Assembly: GCA_019347645.1 (NCBI GenBank)
Contig: JAHWKZ010000005.1
Location: forward strand, 1-29,136
From: Gemmatimonadota bacterium
GTDB lineage: Bacteria > Gemmatimonadota > Gemmatimonadetes > JACCXV01 > JAHWKZ01
Reading direction: 5' to 3'
DNA length: 29,136 bases
The notes below the pieces were generated by a model. That model saw only the letters and a list, made by a program, of their open reading frames with translations. It was not told where the DNA came from and ran no database searches. Positions 18,428 to 26,496 of this stretch are shown piece after piece. A program made the position numbers and the translations under genes. Within the stretch, counting starts at the first letter, position 1. The number at the start of each line of letters is the position of its first letter.

Positions 18428-20595
18428 CCCGCTCGGTACGCCTCCGCGCGGCGCAGGGTCGCCCGTACCCGCGCGACCAGCCGGTCGGGCACGATGGGCT
18501 TGGGTACGTAATCGTCGGCGCCGCCCTCGAGAGCGGCGATCTCGCTCTTCCCGTTCGACGCGGTCAGGACGACCACGGGAATCGAACTTCCGGGCTCCGA
18601 CCCGCGGAGCACCGCCAGGACTTCCTGGCCCCCCAGCCGGGGCATGTTCAGGTCGAGGAGCACGAGGGAGTACGGGACCGCGGCGTCCTTGATCGTCTGC
18701 AGCGCCTCCCGGCCATCCTTCGCCTCCGAGACCACGAAGTCGTGGTGCTCGAGGAGCGCGCGGACGAACCGGCGCGTCTGCGGGTCGTCGTCGACCACCA
18801 GGATCCGTGGAGCCCCCGGTTCCGCCGGAGCCGCGGCCGGGGCCGCCGGAGCCTCCATGGCCTCCATGGCCTCCACGGCCTCCACGGCCTCCCCATCCTC
18901 CGACGAGGTCTGGCCGAGCACCCGGGCGACCTCCTGGAGCGTCGTCTCGCCGGCCTTCACCCGGTCGACCGCGCATCTGAGCATCGACCGCATCCCTCCG
19001 GCCAGCGCCGCACGCTCGAGCTCGGACGTGGACGCGCCGCGGGACACCAGGGCGGACATTCGGTAGTCCATCAGGAACGCCTCGGCCACCGGAATCCGGC
19101 CGAAGAAACCCGTATCCACGCACCGGTCGCACCCGACGGCCCGGACCTTCGGCCGCGTGCCGTACCGGGCGACGAGGTGCTCCTCCTCGGGCGTCAGCCG
19201 GTCCTCGTCGTCGAGCTCCTCGACGCAGTGCGGACACACCCTCCGCAGCAGCCGCTGGGCGAGCGCCCCCCGCAGGGAAGACTCGATCGAGAACAGGTCC
19301 AGCCCCAGCTCGGCGAGCCGGGAGACGATTCCGACGGCGCTGTTGGTGTGAAGGGTGGCGAGGACCAGATGGCCCGTGGTCGAGGCCTGCACGGCCACGT
19401 CCGCCGTCTCCAGATCGCGGATCTCGCCGACGAAGATCACGTCGGGGTCCTGCCTGAGGATGGCCCGCAGGGCGGACGCGAACGTCACGTCCCGCTCGGG
19501 CTCGACCTGGATCTGGGTCACGCCCGGAAGCTCGTACTCCACCGGGTCCTCCACCGTCATCACGTTAACGTCCCCGGTGGCGATCTCCCGGATCCCGGCG
19601 TAGAGGGTGGTGGTCTTCCCCGACCCGGTGGGGCCGGTCACGATCACGATCCCGTTGCGGTAGGAGAGGAGCTCGCGGAAGCGGTCGAGCTCGGGCCCCG
19701 GCATGTCGAGCTCCTTGAATCGCATCGACCCCTTGGGGTCGAGGATGCGGATCACGGCGTTCTCGCTGTCGCGCGTGGGGACCGTGGAGATCCGCAGGTC
19801 GTAGGCTTCGTCGTTCACCTGGATCCGGGTGCGACCGTCCTGGGGGCGCAGGCGGTCGGTGATGTCGAGGTTCCCGAGGATCTTGATTCGACTGACCACG
19901 CGGTTCAGCGCCGGTAGCGGGAGGTTCATATAGTCCTGCAGCACGCCGTCGATCCGGAACCGGACGACGCCACCGCCGGGACCCGGCCCGATGTGGATGT
20001 CGCTGGCACGCCGGGTTACCGCCTCGAGGAGGATCAGGTTGGCCAGCTTGACGACGGGGGTCTCCTCGACCTCCCGGACCTTGATCTCCTCGGGCTCCAT
20101 TTCCTTGAGGACCCGCACCGCGTGCACCGTCTGCCTGTCCACCGAGCGAAGGAGCGTCTCGAGCATCCGGTTGGTCGACGAGCCGCTGGTGTAGGCGGAC
20201 TTGATCGCCGCCCGGATGGCGTCCGGCGGGGCGACCTCGTAGTCGGGCGGCAATCCGGCCGCGAAGGCGAGCGACTGCTCGATCCCGACGTCGGTCGGGT
20301 CGCAGGTGGCGACCACGAGCGTCCCCTCCCTCTCACGAAGCGGGAACACATCGTGCCGGCGGGCGAACCTCTCGGGGACCCGCTTGAGGGCCGTCGCCTC
20401 GAACTGGTGCAGATCGGCGACCTGGAGGCCGAACAAGCCGGCGACGTGGCTGGCGAGCGCGTCGGGCGTGATCCCGTACGCCTTGCAGACCACTTGCCAG
20501 GCATCGGCGGCGGTGAGCCCTTCGAGATCGGGGGCGTCCTTACGGGACTCCAGCCCGACCCGTTTCACTGCCTGGATCAGCCAATCCCGGGACAC
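18424..20595 (-). CDS. PilB/GspE-type ATPase fused to a receiver domain
   Basis: 723 residues. Residues 1-150 are the N-terminal domain of type IV pilus/type II secretion ATPases. The motor follows with Walker A GPTGSGKT (321-328), the VEDPVEY box (348-354), Walker B region RQDPDVIFVGEIRD (381-394), the histidine box LATLHTNSA and a zinc tetracysteine (C454, C457, C489, C492). After an acidic-alanine linker (566-596) comes a complete response-regulator receiver domain (597-723): acidic pair D602/D603, phospho-acceptor D648 in LLDLNMP, T678 and K699. It should power pilus or pseudopilus assembly and be controlled by phosphorylation of its own tail. No other pilus gene is present, so the partner machine is elsewhere. 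Start GTG 20595 was chosen because it is the only start codon after the preceding non-homologous stretch; upstream sequence in this frame is antisense to the next genes. Confidence 0.92.
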   Translation of the reverse strand: MSRDWLIQAVKRVGLESRKDAPDLEGLTAADAWQVVCKAYGITPDALASHVAGLFGLQVADLHQFEATALKRVPERFARRHDVFPLREREGTLVVATCDPTDVGIEQSLAFAAGLPPDYEVAPPDAIRAAIKSAYTSGSSTNRMLETLLRSVDRQTVHAVRVLKEMEPEEIKVREVEETPVVKLANLILLEAVTRRASDIHIGPGPGGGVVRFRIDGVLQDYMNLPLPALNRVVSRIKILGNLDITDRLRPQDGRTRIQVNDEAYDLRISTVPTRDSENAVIRILDPKGSMRFKELDMPGPELDRFRELLSYRNGIVIVTGPTGSGKTTTLYAGIREIATGDVNVMTVEDPVEYELPGVTQIQVEPERDVTFASALRAILRQDPDVIFVGEIRDLETADVAVQASTTGHLVLATLHTNSAVGIVSRLAELGLDLFSIESSLRGALAQRLLRRVCPHCVEELDDEDRLTPEEEHLVARYGTRPKVRAVGCDRCVDTGFFGRIPVAEAFLMDYRMSALVSRGASTSELERAALAGGMRSMLRCAVDRVKAGETTLQEVARVLGQTSSEDGEAVEAVEAMEAMEAPAAPAAAPAEPGAPRILVVDDDPQTRRFVRALLEHHDFVVSEAKDGREALQTIKDAAVPYSLVLLDLNMPRLGGQEVLAVLRGSEPGSSIPVVVLTASNGKSEIAALEGGADDYVPKPIVPDRLVARVRATLRRAEAYRAG
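18851..18892. repeat. 9-bp tandem repeat in the PilB-REC linker
   Basis: Four consecutive nine-base units (GCCTCCATG twice, then GCCTCCACG twice) plus six bases of a fifth. On the coding (minus) strand they encode the VEAVEAMEAMEA part of the linker before the receiver domain. Nine-base units keep frame, so copy-number change would only alter linker length. Confidence 0.8.
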
Positions 20596-20808
20596 CTGCG
20601 ACGCCTCGCGGAGAGAGTTCGGAGGATGCTTCGGTGCGGCGGCCTTGCCCTCACACCCCGGAATCGTGCAACTATGATGCCGTGGCCTTCCCCGAATCCT
20701 CCCCGACGTGAGGCACGGCCGCGGGGGCGGGGAAACCACCGAAACACGCTGGCCTGTCCGGGGTAGACGTCTCGGGCGCCGATTCGCACTCTCCACGCCG
20801 AGGTCCTG
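20596..20808. other. Divergent intergenic region, PilB-REC and receiver genes
   Basis: 213 bases without a supported gene. TATGAT at 20673-20678 (plus strand, five of six bases of the -10 consensus) could serve the receiver gene, and the overlapping CATAGT on the minus strand could serve the ATPase gene. Neither has a convincing -35 box. Bases 20695-20760 are GC-rich and could fold, but I recognise no known RNA family. Confidence 0.35.
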
Positions 20809-21264
20809 ATGGGCGATGGCCGGACAACCCACCGTTCCGCGGAAATCCTCCTGGTGGAGGACAACCCCTCCGACGTCTATCTCACCGAAGTGGCGCTGCG
20901 GGAAGCCGCCATCGACAGCCAGCTCCACGTGGCCCAGGACGGCGAGGCGGCGCTGGCCTTCCTGCGCCGCGAAGGGGGGTACGCCGAGGCGCCGCGGCCC
21001 GAAATCGTGTTGCTCGATCTGAACCTTCCCGGGAAGGACGGCCGTCAAGTCCTGGCCGAGATCAAGGCCGACGAAGCCTTGCGGAAGATCCCCGTAATCG
21101 TCCTCACGACCTCCACGGCGCCCTCCGACGTGGCGCAGTGCTACGACCTCCACGCGAACTGCTATGTCACCAAGCCGGTGGACTTCGACCAGTTCGAGTC
21201 CGTGATCCGGACGATCGAGAGCTTCTGGCTGCGTTTCGTGACCCTTCCCTCGCGCGCGAGCTGA
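20809..21264 (+). CDS. Stand-alone response regulator (Rcp1-like receiver)
   Basis: 151 residues, one receiver domain and no output domain. The acidic pair is E17/D18 in LLVEDNPSD, the phospho-acceptor is D70 in LLDLNLPGKDG, and the switch residues are T100 and K122 (TKPVDFDQF). The extra segment around FLRREGGYAEAPRP and the LNLPGKDG signature match the Rcp1/CheY-like single-domain regulators often partnered with phytochrome-type or PAS histidine kinases. No kinase is present here. It lies divergent from the PilB-REC gene, so the two receiver domains may belong to one phosphorelay controlling pilus function (inference). Ribosome site GAGGT at 20800-20804. Confidence 0.93.
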   Translation: MGDGRTTHRSAEILLVEDNPSDVYLTEVALREAAIDSQLHVAQDGEAALAFLRREGGYAEAPRPEIVLLDLNLPGKDGRQVLAEIKADEALRKIPVIVLTTSTAPSDVAQCYDLHANCYVTKPVDFDQFESVIRTIESFWLRFVTLPSRAS

Positions 21265-21294
21265 ACGGCCGTCGGTCCGGATGGAGAGGGCCCG

Positions 21295-22110
21295 GTGCGG
21301 ATCGCGCTGATCCAGCAACCCGCAGGATCCGACCGGGAAGCGAACCTCGCCCGGGGGCTCGACGCCCTCGACCGGGCCGCCGGGTCGGGCGCCGATCTCG
21401 CCTGCTTCGCCGAACTCGCCTTCGATCCCTTCCACCCGCAACGGCCGCCGGACGGCCCTCCGCTGGAGCTCGCCGAGCCGATCCCCGGCCCCACCACCGA
21501 CGCCCTCGCCACCCGAGCCGCCGAGCTCGGGGTGGTCGTGGTGGCGAACCTCCTCGAGGGGGACGGCGGGAGGACCTACGACGCCTCCCCGGTGCTCGAT
21601 GCCGACGGGTCGCTGCTGGGCGTCACCCGAATGGTCCACGTCCCGGATTATCCGCGCTTCCACGAGAAACGGTGGTACGCTCCCGGCGACCGCGGCGCGC
21701 CGGTCTACGAGACCGCGGTCGGCCGGCTCGGCGTGGCCATCTGCTACGACCGCCACTATCCGGAGTACCTGCGGGCGCTCGCGGTGGCCGGAGCCGAGCT
21801 GGTGGTGGTGCCTCAGGCGGGGGCCGTCGACGAATGGCCGGAGGGGCTCTTCGAGGCCGAGATGCGGACGGCGGCCTTCCAGAACGGCTACTTCGTCGCG
21901 CTGGTGAACCGGGTCGGGGAGGAGGAGCGGCTCACCTTCGCCGGAGAGTCGTTCGTCTGCGATCCGGCCGGCGCGGTGCTCGCCCGCGCGCCGCGACTCG
22001 AGGAGATGATCCTCTACGCCGAGGTCGACCTGGCCGAGGTCGAGCGCTCCCACGCCCGACGGCTCTTCCTGCCCGATCGGCGGCCCGGGCTGTACGGGGA
22101 TTGGCCGTGA
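21295..22110 (+). CDS. Nitrilase-superfamily carbon-nitrogen hydrolase
   Basis: 271 residues of the CN-hydrolase alpha-beta-beta-alpha fold, cytosolic. The catalytic glutamate is E40 in CFAELAFDPF and the nucleophile is C150 in VAICYDRHYPEY. The closest recognised group is N-carbamoyl-amine/beta-ureidopropionase-like amidohydrolases (the segment VHVPDYPRFHEKRWYAPGD matches the HIPDDPGFYEKxYFTPGD pattern of N-carbamoylputrescine amidases). By that alignment the catalytic lysine position (RKMHIPD) is methionine, M113. The start is GTG 21295 with GGAGAGGG just upstream. It follows the receiver gene by 30 bases and precedes the molybdenum-hydroxylase operon, so a role in cleaving a carbamoyl or amide product of nucleobase breakdown is possible but unproven. 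Confidence 0.88.
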   Translation: MRIALIQQPAGSDREANLARGLDALDRAAGSGADLACFAELAFDPFHPQRPPDGPPLELAEPIPGPTTDALATRAAELGVVVVANLLEGDGGRTYDASPVLDADGSLLGVTRMVHVPDYPRFHEKRWYAPGDRGAPVYETAVGRLGVAICYDRHYPEYLRALAVAGAELVVVPQAGAVDEWPEGLFEAEMRTAAFQNGYFVALVNRVGEEERLTFAGESFVCDPAGAVLARAPRLEEMILYAEVDLAEVERSHARRLFLPDRRPGLYGDWP

Positions 22111-22140
22111 TCGGGAGGTCCGCGATACCGGCGCGATCGT

Positions 22141-22168
22141 CCTCCGCCGCGGGCTTGCCGCGTGGAGG
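22141..22168. terminator. Possible hairpin between nitrilase and Mo-hydroxylase operon
   Basis: CCTCC pairs with GGAGG and the inner CGCGG pairs with CCGCG around loop GCTTG, with a small bulge. The downstream CTCGTTTCC is only weakly T-rich, so this is a weak intrinsic terminator at best. Confidence 0.3.
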
Positions 22169-22183
22169 CTCGTTTCCTAGGCT
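22155..22183 (+). promoter_or_regulatory. Possible promoter of Mo-hydroxylase operon
   Basis: TTGCCG (22155-22160, four of six -35 bases) and TAGGCT (22178-22183, a TAnnnT-type -10) are 17 bases apart, 52 bases before the chosen start of the iron-sulfur subunit. It overlaps the hairpin above. It is a weak match and sequence inspection only. Confidence 0.25.
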
Positions 22184-22234
22184 ACACGATTGTCTCCCGA
22201 ACCGATCGCGTCTAGCCTCCCGAAGGACGCCCGC

Positions 22235-22756
22235 TTGAGCCAGCGATTCCCCGTTCGCGTCACCGTCAACGGCGCGCTCCACGAGCGCGAAGTCGAACCG
22301 CGCTTGCTGCTCTCGGACTTTCTCCGGCACGACCTCGAGCTGGCGGGCACCCACGTGGGCTGCGAGCACGGAGTCTGCGGCGCCTGCACCGTCCTGCTGG
22401 ACGGCCGCGCCGTCCGCTCGTGCCTCGTGTTCGCGGTCCAGGCCGACGGAGCCGAGGTGACCACCGTCGAGGCCCTGGCGGGCCCCGACGACGAGCTCCA
22501 TCCCCTCCAGGCCGCCTTCCACGAGGCCCACGGCCTCCAGTGCGGCTTCTGCACGCCCGGCTTCCTGATGACCCTGATTCCCTTCCTCGCGGAGAACCCC
22601 GATCCCGACGAGGACACCATTCGGCGGGCGATCTCCGGCAACCTCTGCCGGTGCACCGGCTACCACAACATCGTGAAGGCGGTCCGGGCCGCGGCCGACC
22701 GAATGGGCGCGGCCGCCCACGAGCCGGCGGAGGAGGACGTCCGTGTCGGGGGATGA
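22235..22756 (+). CDS. 2Fe-2S subunit of a molybdenum hydroxylase
   Basis: 173 residues from TTG 22235, the small electron-transfer subunit of the xanthine dehydrogenase/CO dehydrogenase-type family. The plant-ferredoxin-like cluster ligands are C43, C48, C51 and C63 (GCEHGVCGACTVLLDG...SC); the second cluster ligands in the helical domain are C103, C106, C138 and C140 (CGFCTPG, CRCTGY). All eight are present, so electrons can pass from the Mo site to FAD. TTG 22235 has AAGGA seven bases upstream and gives the family's usual length. An upstream TTG at 22190 would add 15 residues. It is the first gene of a run of overlapping genes and overlaps the large subunit by 14 bases. Confidence 0.95.
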   Translation: MSQRFPVRVTVNGALHEREVEPRLLLSDFLRHDLELAGTHVGCEHGVCGACTVLLDGRAVRSCLVFAVQADGAEVTTVEALAGPDDELHPLQAAFHEAHGLQCGFCTPGFLMTLIPFLAENPDPDEDTIRRAISGNLCRCTGYHNIVKAVRAAADRMGAAAHEPAEEDVRVGG

Positions 22757-25130
22757 TCGCGCCGACGGCGGGGCCCGCTCGGTCGGCCGCGACGTCCCCC
22801 GGAACGAGGACCGGCTGCTGCTGACCGGCCGGGCACTGTTCGTCGACGACGTCGAGCCGACCGGCACGCTCCACGCGGCGTTCGTGAGGAGCGACTGGGC
22901 CCACGGCCGTCTACGCGGGGTCGACGTGACCGCCGCGCGCGCCCATCCCGGGGTCGTGGCCGCCTGGACGGCGGAGGACCTGGGGGACTACTGGGCGCCC
23001 GGACCGCTCCTCGTCTCGCCGCCGCCGATCGAACGACTCGAGTTCCACGCCCGCACCCAGGTCCCCCTCGCGAAGGACAAGGTGCGTCACGTCGGCGAGC
23101 CGATCGCCGTCGTGATCGCCGAGAGCCGCTACCTGGCCGAGGACGCCGCCGCGCTCGTGGAGGTCGACGTCGATCCGCTCCCCGCAGTGGTGGATCTCGA
23201 GGCCGGACTCGAGCCGGGGGCCCCGCTCGTCCACGACGACCTGGAGTCGAACCTCTCCGCACGGGTCGTCCAGGAGCGTGGGGACTGGGAGGCCGCACGG
23301 GCGCAAGCCGACCTGCTCCTCGCCCGGCGCCTGAGGTACGATCGCGGCGCGGCGGCGGCGATCGAGAACCGCGGCATCGTGGCCGAATGGGACGCCCGGG
23401 CGGGGGAGATGACGATCTGGGACACCACTCAGGCGCCGATCCCGATCCGCAACGGGCTGGCCCGAATGCTCGGGCTGTCCGAGGGCCGGGTGCGCGTGGT
23501 GGCCCCGTTCATCGGGGGCGGCTTCGGACCCAAGATCATGATGTTCTACCCCGAGGAGGTCGTGATCCCGTGGGCCGCGATGACGCTCGGGCGGCCGGTC
23601 AAATGGATCGAGGATCGGCGCGAGAACTTCTTCGCCACCACCCAGGAGCGGCTCCAGATCCACGACGCCGAGATCGCGCTGTCGGCGGACGGACGGATCC
23701 TGGGCGTGAAGGACCGCTTCCTCCACGACGTGGGGGCCTACGACCCCTATGGGCTCACGGTGCCGATCAACAGCCAGTGCACGTTGCTCGGGCCCTACGA
23801 CGTCCCCGCCTACCACAGCGAGTTCCTCGCCGTCTTCACGAACAAGACGATCGTCAGCCCGGTGCGGGGTGCCGGGCGACAGCACGGCGTGTTCGTGATG
23901 GAGCGGCTCCTCGACCTGGCCGCCCGGGAGCTCGGGATCGACCGGGTCGAGATCCGGCGCCGCAACTTCCTGCCGCCGGACGCGTTCCCCCACGACAACA
24001 ACGTGATCTACCAGGACTTCGCCCCGCTGGTCTACGACAGCGGCAACTATCGGCCGGCGCTCGAGAAGGCGGTCGAGCGGATCGGCTGGAAGGAGTGGCG
24101 CCGTCCCGAGATGCGCCGGGGAGAGGGCGGCCGCCGCCGCGGGATCGGGATCGTCAACTACGTCGAGGGCACCGGGATCGGGCCCTACGAGGGGGCCCGG
24201 GTGACGGTGGAGACGGGGGGCCGCGTCCGGGTCGTCACCGGGGTCGGCACCCAGGGACAGGGGCACTTCACCTCGTTCGCACAGATCGCCGCCGACGCTC
24301 TCGGCGTCGACCCCGCCGACGTCGACGTGGTCACCGGGGACACCCGGGAGTTCCACTGGGGGACCGGGACGTTCGCGAGCCGGAGCATGGTGGTGGCCGG
24401 TAACGCGGTCCACGCCGCCGCCTCGAAGGTCCGTGAGAAGGCGGTGGAGCGGGCCGCCGCCGAGCTCGGCGTCGAGGAGGAGGCGATAGAGCTCGCGGAC
24501 GGGCGGGCGTTCGTGCGCGGGGAGCCCGCCTGCGGGATCGGGCTGGGCGAGCTGGCGGTGAAGGCGAACCCGCTCCGGGGAGCCGTCCGCGGGGGCAGCG
24601 AGCCCGGGCTGGAGGCTTCGGGCTACTTCGGCCCCGAGCGTGGAGCCACCGCCAGCGGCGTCCACGCCTGCGTGGTCGAGGTCGACACCGAGACGATGGA
24701 CGTCGAGATCGTCCGCTACCTGGTGGTCCACGACTGCGGGCGGATCGTCAACCCGGCGATCGTGGAGGGCCAGATCCAGGGCGGGGTGGCGATGGGGATC
24801 GGAAACGCCTTCTACGAGATGCTCGTTCACGACGAGAGCGGCCAGCTCCTGAACGCGTCGTTCATGGACTACCTGCTCCCCACCGCGGACGTCGTACCCA
24901 GGATCGAGACCGCCCACTTCGAGACCCCCTCGCCCCTGAACCCGCTCGGCGTCAAGGGAGTGGGCGAGGCCGGGGCCATCCCCGTGGCGGCGGCCTTCGC
25001 CCAGGCGCTCGAGGACGCGCTGGCGCCGATCGCGCCGGGGCTGGAGATCCGCGAGATCCCGCTCAAGCCGAGCCGGCTGTGGGAGCTGGTCGAGGCGGCG
25101 CGGGCGCGTGCCGGAGGGGAGGCGCCATGA
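22743..25130 (+). CDS. Molybdopterin-binding large subunit (XDH/CoxL family)
   Basis: 795 residues, the catalytic subunit carrying the Mo-molybdopterin cytosine dinucleotide cofactor. Motifs are PFIGGGFG (255-262), the active-site loop PVRGAGRQ (373-380), the cofactor glutamine segment TGVGTQGQGH, and the catalytic glutamate E742 in VKGVGEAGAIP. The loop lacks the AYxCSFR cysteine signature of form I (true) CO dehydrogenase and resembles the form II AYRGAGR type, so the substrate is more probably a heterocycle or aldehyde than CO. It starts at GTG 22743, after GGAGGAGG (22729-22736), inside the preceding gene. It ends in an ATGA overlap with the CoxG-like gene. Confidence 0.95.
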   Translation: MSGDDRADGGARSVGRDVPRNEDRLLLTGRALFVDDVEPTGTLHAAFVRSDWAHGRLRGVDVTAARAHPGVVAAWTAEDLGDYWAPGPLLVSPPPIERLEFHARTQVPLAKDKVRHVGEPIAVVIAESRYLAEDAAALVEVDVDPLPAVVDLEAGLEPGAPLVHDDLESNLSARVVQERGDWEAARAQADLLLARRLRYDRGAAAAIENRGIVAEWDARAGEMTIWDTTQAPIPIRNGLARMLGLSEGRVRVVAPFIGGGFGPKIMMFYPEEVVIPWAAMTLGRPVKWIEDRRENFFATTQERLQIHDAEIALSADGRILGVKDRFLHDVGAYDPYGLTVPINSQCTLLGPYDVPAYHSEFLAVFTNKTIVSPVRGAGRQHGVFVMERLLDLAARELGIDRVEIRRRNFLPPDAFPHDNNVIYQDFAPLVYDSGNYRPALEKAVERIGWKEWRRPEMRRGEGGRRRGIGIVNYVEGTGIGPYEGARVTVETGGRVRVVTGVGTQGQGHFTSFAQIAADALGVDPADVDVVTGDTREFHWGTGTFASRSMVVAGNAVHAAASKVREKAVERAAAELGVEEEAIELADGRAFVRGEPACGIGLGELAVKANPLRGAVRGGSEPGLEASGYFGPERGATASGVHACVVEVDTETMDVEIVRYLVVHDCGRIVNPAIVEGQIQGGVAMGIGNAFYEMLVHDESGQLLNASFMDYLLPTADVVPRIETAHFETPSPLNPLGVKGVGEAGAIPVAAAFAQALEDALAPIAPGLEIREIPLKPSRLWELVEAARARAGGEAP

Positions 25131-25579
25131 GGCTCGAGGGCGAGTTCACGTTCCACGCGCCGCGGGAGGCCGTCTGGGAGGCCCTTCTCGACCCCGCCGT
25201 GATCGCTCAGGCGATTCCTGGCGCCGAGCGACTCGATCGGGTCGACGAGGACCGCTACGAGGGAACGATGAAGGTGGGGGTGGGTCCGGTCTCGGGGCGC
25301 TACGAGCTGCGGGTGAGGATCGAGGAGAAGGAGCCCCCCGAGCGGTACTCGATGCGGATCGACGGCAAGGGCGCGCTCGGCCACGCGAGCGGGACCGCCG
25401 AGGTCGAGCTCGCCGACGAGGATGGCGGGACGCGGATGACCTACGTCTCCGACCTCGCCATCGGCGGCAGGATCGCCGGAGTCGGGCAGCGGATGCTCGA
25501 CACCGTGGCGCGGTCGATGACGCAGCGGGGCCTCGAGTCGCTCGAGCGGGAGATCGAGCGCAGGACGAGCGGGTCGTGA
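25127..25579 (+). CDS. CoxG-like SRPBCC-family protein
   Basis: 150 residues. The N-terminal pattern (LEGEFTFHAPREAVWEALLD, then IPGAERL) and overall length match the CoxG/SRPBCC lipid-binding-like fold that accompanies CO-dehydrogenase-type molybdenum hydroxylases and is thought to recruit the enzyme to the membrane or help its maturation. The long membrane-anchor tail of classical CoxG is absent. The start ATG overlaps the large-subunit stop (ATGA, 25127-25130), and its stop lies in a GTGA with the FAD subunit. It is thus a coupled part of the enzyme operon. Confidence 0.9.
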   Translation: MRLEGEFTFHAPREAVWEALLDPAVIAQAIPGAERLDRVDEDRYEGTMKVGVGPVSGRYELRVRIEEKEPPERYSMRIDGKGALGHASGTAEVELADEDGGTRMTYVSDLAIGGRIAGVGQRMLDTVARSMTQRGLESLEREIERRTSGS

Positions 25580-26496
25580 AGCCGCCCCCGTTCGAGTACG
25601 TGGTCCCGGACACGCTCGAGGAGGCGCTCGAGATCCTGGCCGAGCGAAGGTCGGAGGCGAAGCCGCTGGCGGGTGGGCAGAGCCTGGTCCCGACGATGAA
25701 CTTCCGCCTCTCCGAGCCGGGACTCCTGGTCGATCTGCGTCGGATCGAGAACCTGGCGGGGATCCGCGGGACGGAGGACGGTGGCCTCGAGATCGGGGCG
25801 ATGACGCTTCAGGCGGACGCGGAGCGGAGCCCCCTCGTGGCCGAGCGGACGCCGCTGCTGGCCGAGGCGCTCCCGTGGGTGGCCCACGCCCAGATCCGCA
25901 ATCGCGGCACCGTCGGCGGGAGCCTCGCCCACGCCGACCCGGCCGCGGAGCTGCCGGCGGTGGCGCTGGCGCTGGGCGCCCGCGTCGAGACGTGTCGGGC
26001 CGGCGGGAGGTCGAGGTGGATCGACGCCGAGACGCTCTGGCCGGGGATGTTCGCCACCGCGATCGAGCCCGAGGAGCTGCTGACGAGGATCCGCTTTCCA
26101 CCGGCGGCGCCGGGTTCGGGGTTCGCCTTCCGGGAGCTCGCCCGGCGGAGCGGCGACTTCGCGCTGGTGGGGGTGGCGGCCGTCGTCCGGCTCGACGAGG
26201 ACGGCCGGTGCGGGATGGCGCGGATCACGCTCCTGTCCGTCGCCGACCGGCCGCTCGTCGCGAACGAGGGCGCCAAGGTCCTGATCGGCCGGATCCCCAC
26301 CCCGGCGGTGATCGTGGAAGCGGCCCGGGCGGTGGCCGCCCGTGACGTCGACCCGCCGAGCGACATCCACGCTTCGGCGGCGTACCGGCGCCACCTCTGC
26401 CAGACCCTGACCCGACGGGCGCTGACGGCCGCCTTCGACCGCGGCGGGGATCGTCCGGGACACGCCGGTCCGAGGTGGCGGGCGGGAGGGTGGTGA
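25576..26496 (+). CDS. FAD-binding subunit of a molybdenum hydroxylase
   Basis: 306 residues, the medium (CoxM-type) subunit that passes electrons from the iron-sulfur subunit via FAD to an acceptor. The two FAD pyrophosphate loops are clear: LAGGQSLVPTMNFRL (31-45) and RNRGTVGGSLAHADPAAELP (109-128). The C-terminal CO-dehydrogenase flavoprotein domain follows. The start is GTG 25576 in a GTGA overlap with the CoxG-like gene, and the frame is fixed by FEYVVPDTLEEAL at the N-terminus. The subunit order small, large, CoxG, medium is unlike the classical coxMSL order. Confidence 0.95.
   Translation: MKPPPFEYVVPDTLEEALEILAERRSEAKPLAGGQSLVPTMNFRLSEPGLLVDLRRIENLAGIRGTEDGGLEIGAMTLQADAERSPLVAERTPLLAEALPWVAHAQIRNRGTVGGSLAHADPAAELPAVALALGARVETCRAGGRSRWIDAETLWPGMFATAIEPEELLTRIRFPPAAPGSGFAFRELARRSGDFALVGVAAVVRLDEDGRCGMARITLLSVADRPLVANEGAKVLIGRIPTPAVIVEAARAVAARDVDPPSDIHASAAYRRHLCQTLTRRALTAAFDRGGDRPGHAGPRWRAGGW

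Noticed and set aside
20695..20760. Possible cobalamin- or other riboswitch-like structure upstream of the receiver gene.
   Set aside because: Only loose resemblance of a GGGGAAACC segment. The conserved core boxes could not be identified and the downstream gene is not a typical target.
20596..22053. A 486-codon upstream extension of the PilB-REC frame.
   Set aside because: It is antisense to the receiver and nitrilase genes, shows no homology and precedes the recognised PilB N-terminal domain. It is an open frame due to base composition.
22743..25130. Annotation as aerobic CO dehydrogenase (coxL).
   Set aside because: The active-site loop is PVRGAGRQ, without the AYxCSFR cysteine loop needed for the Mo-Cu site of form I enzymes.
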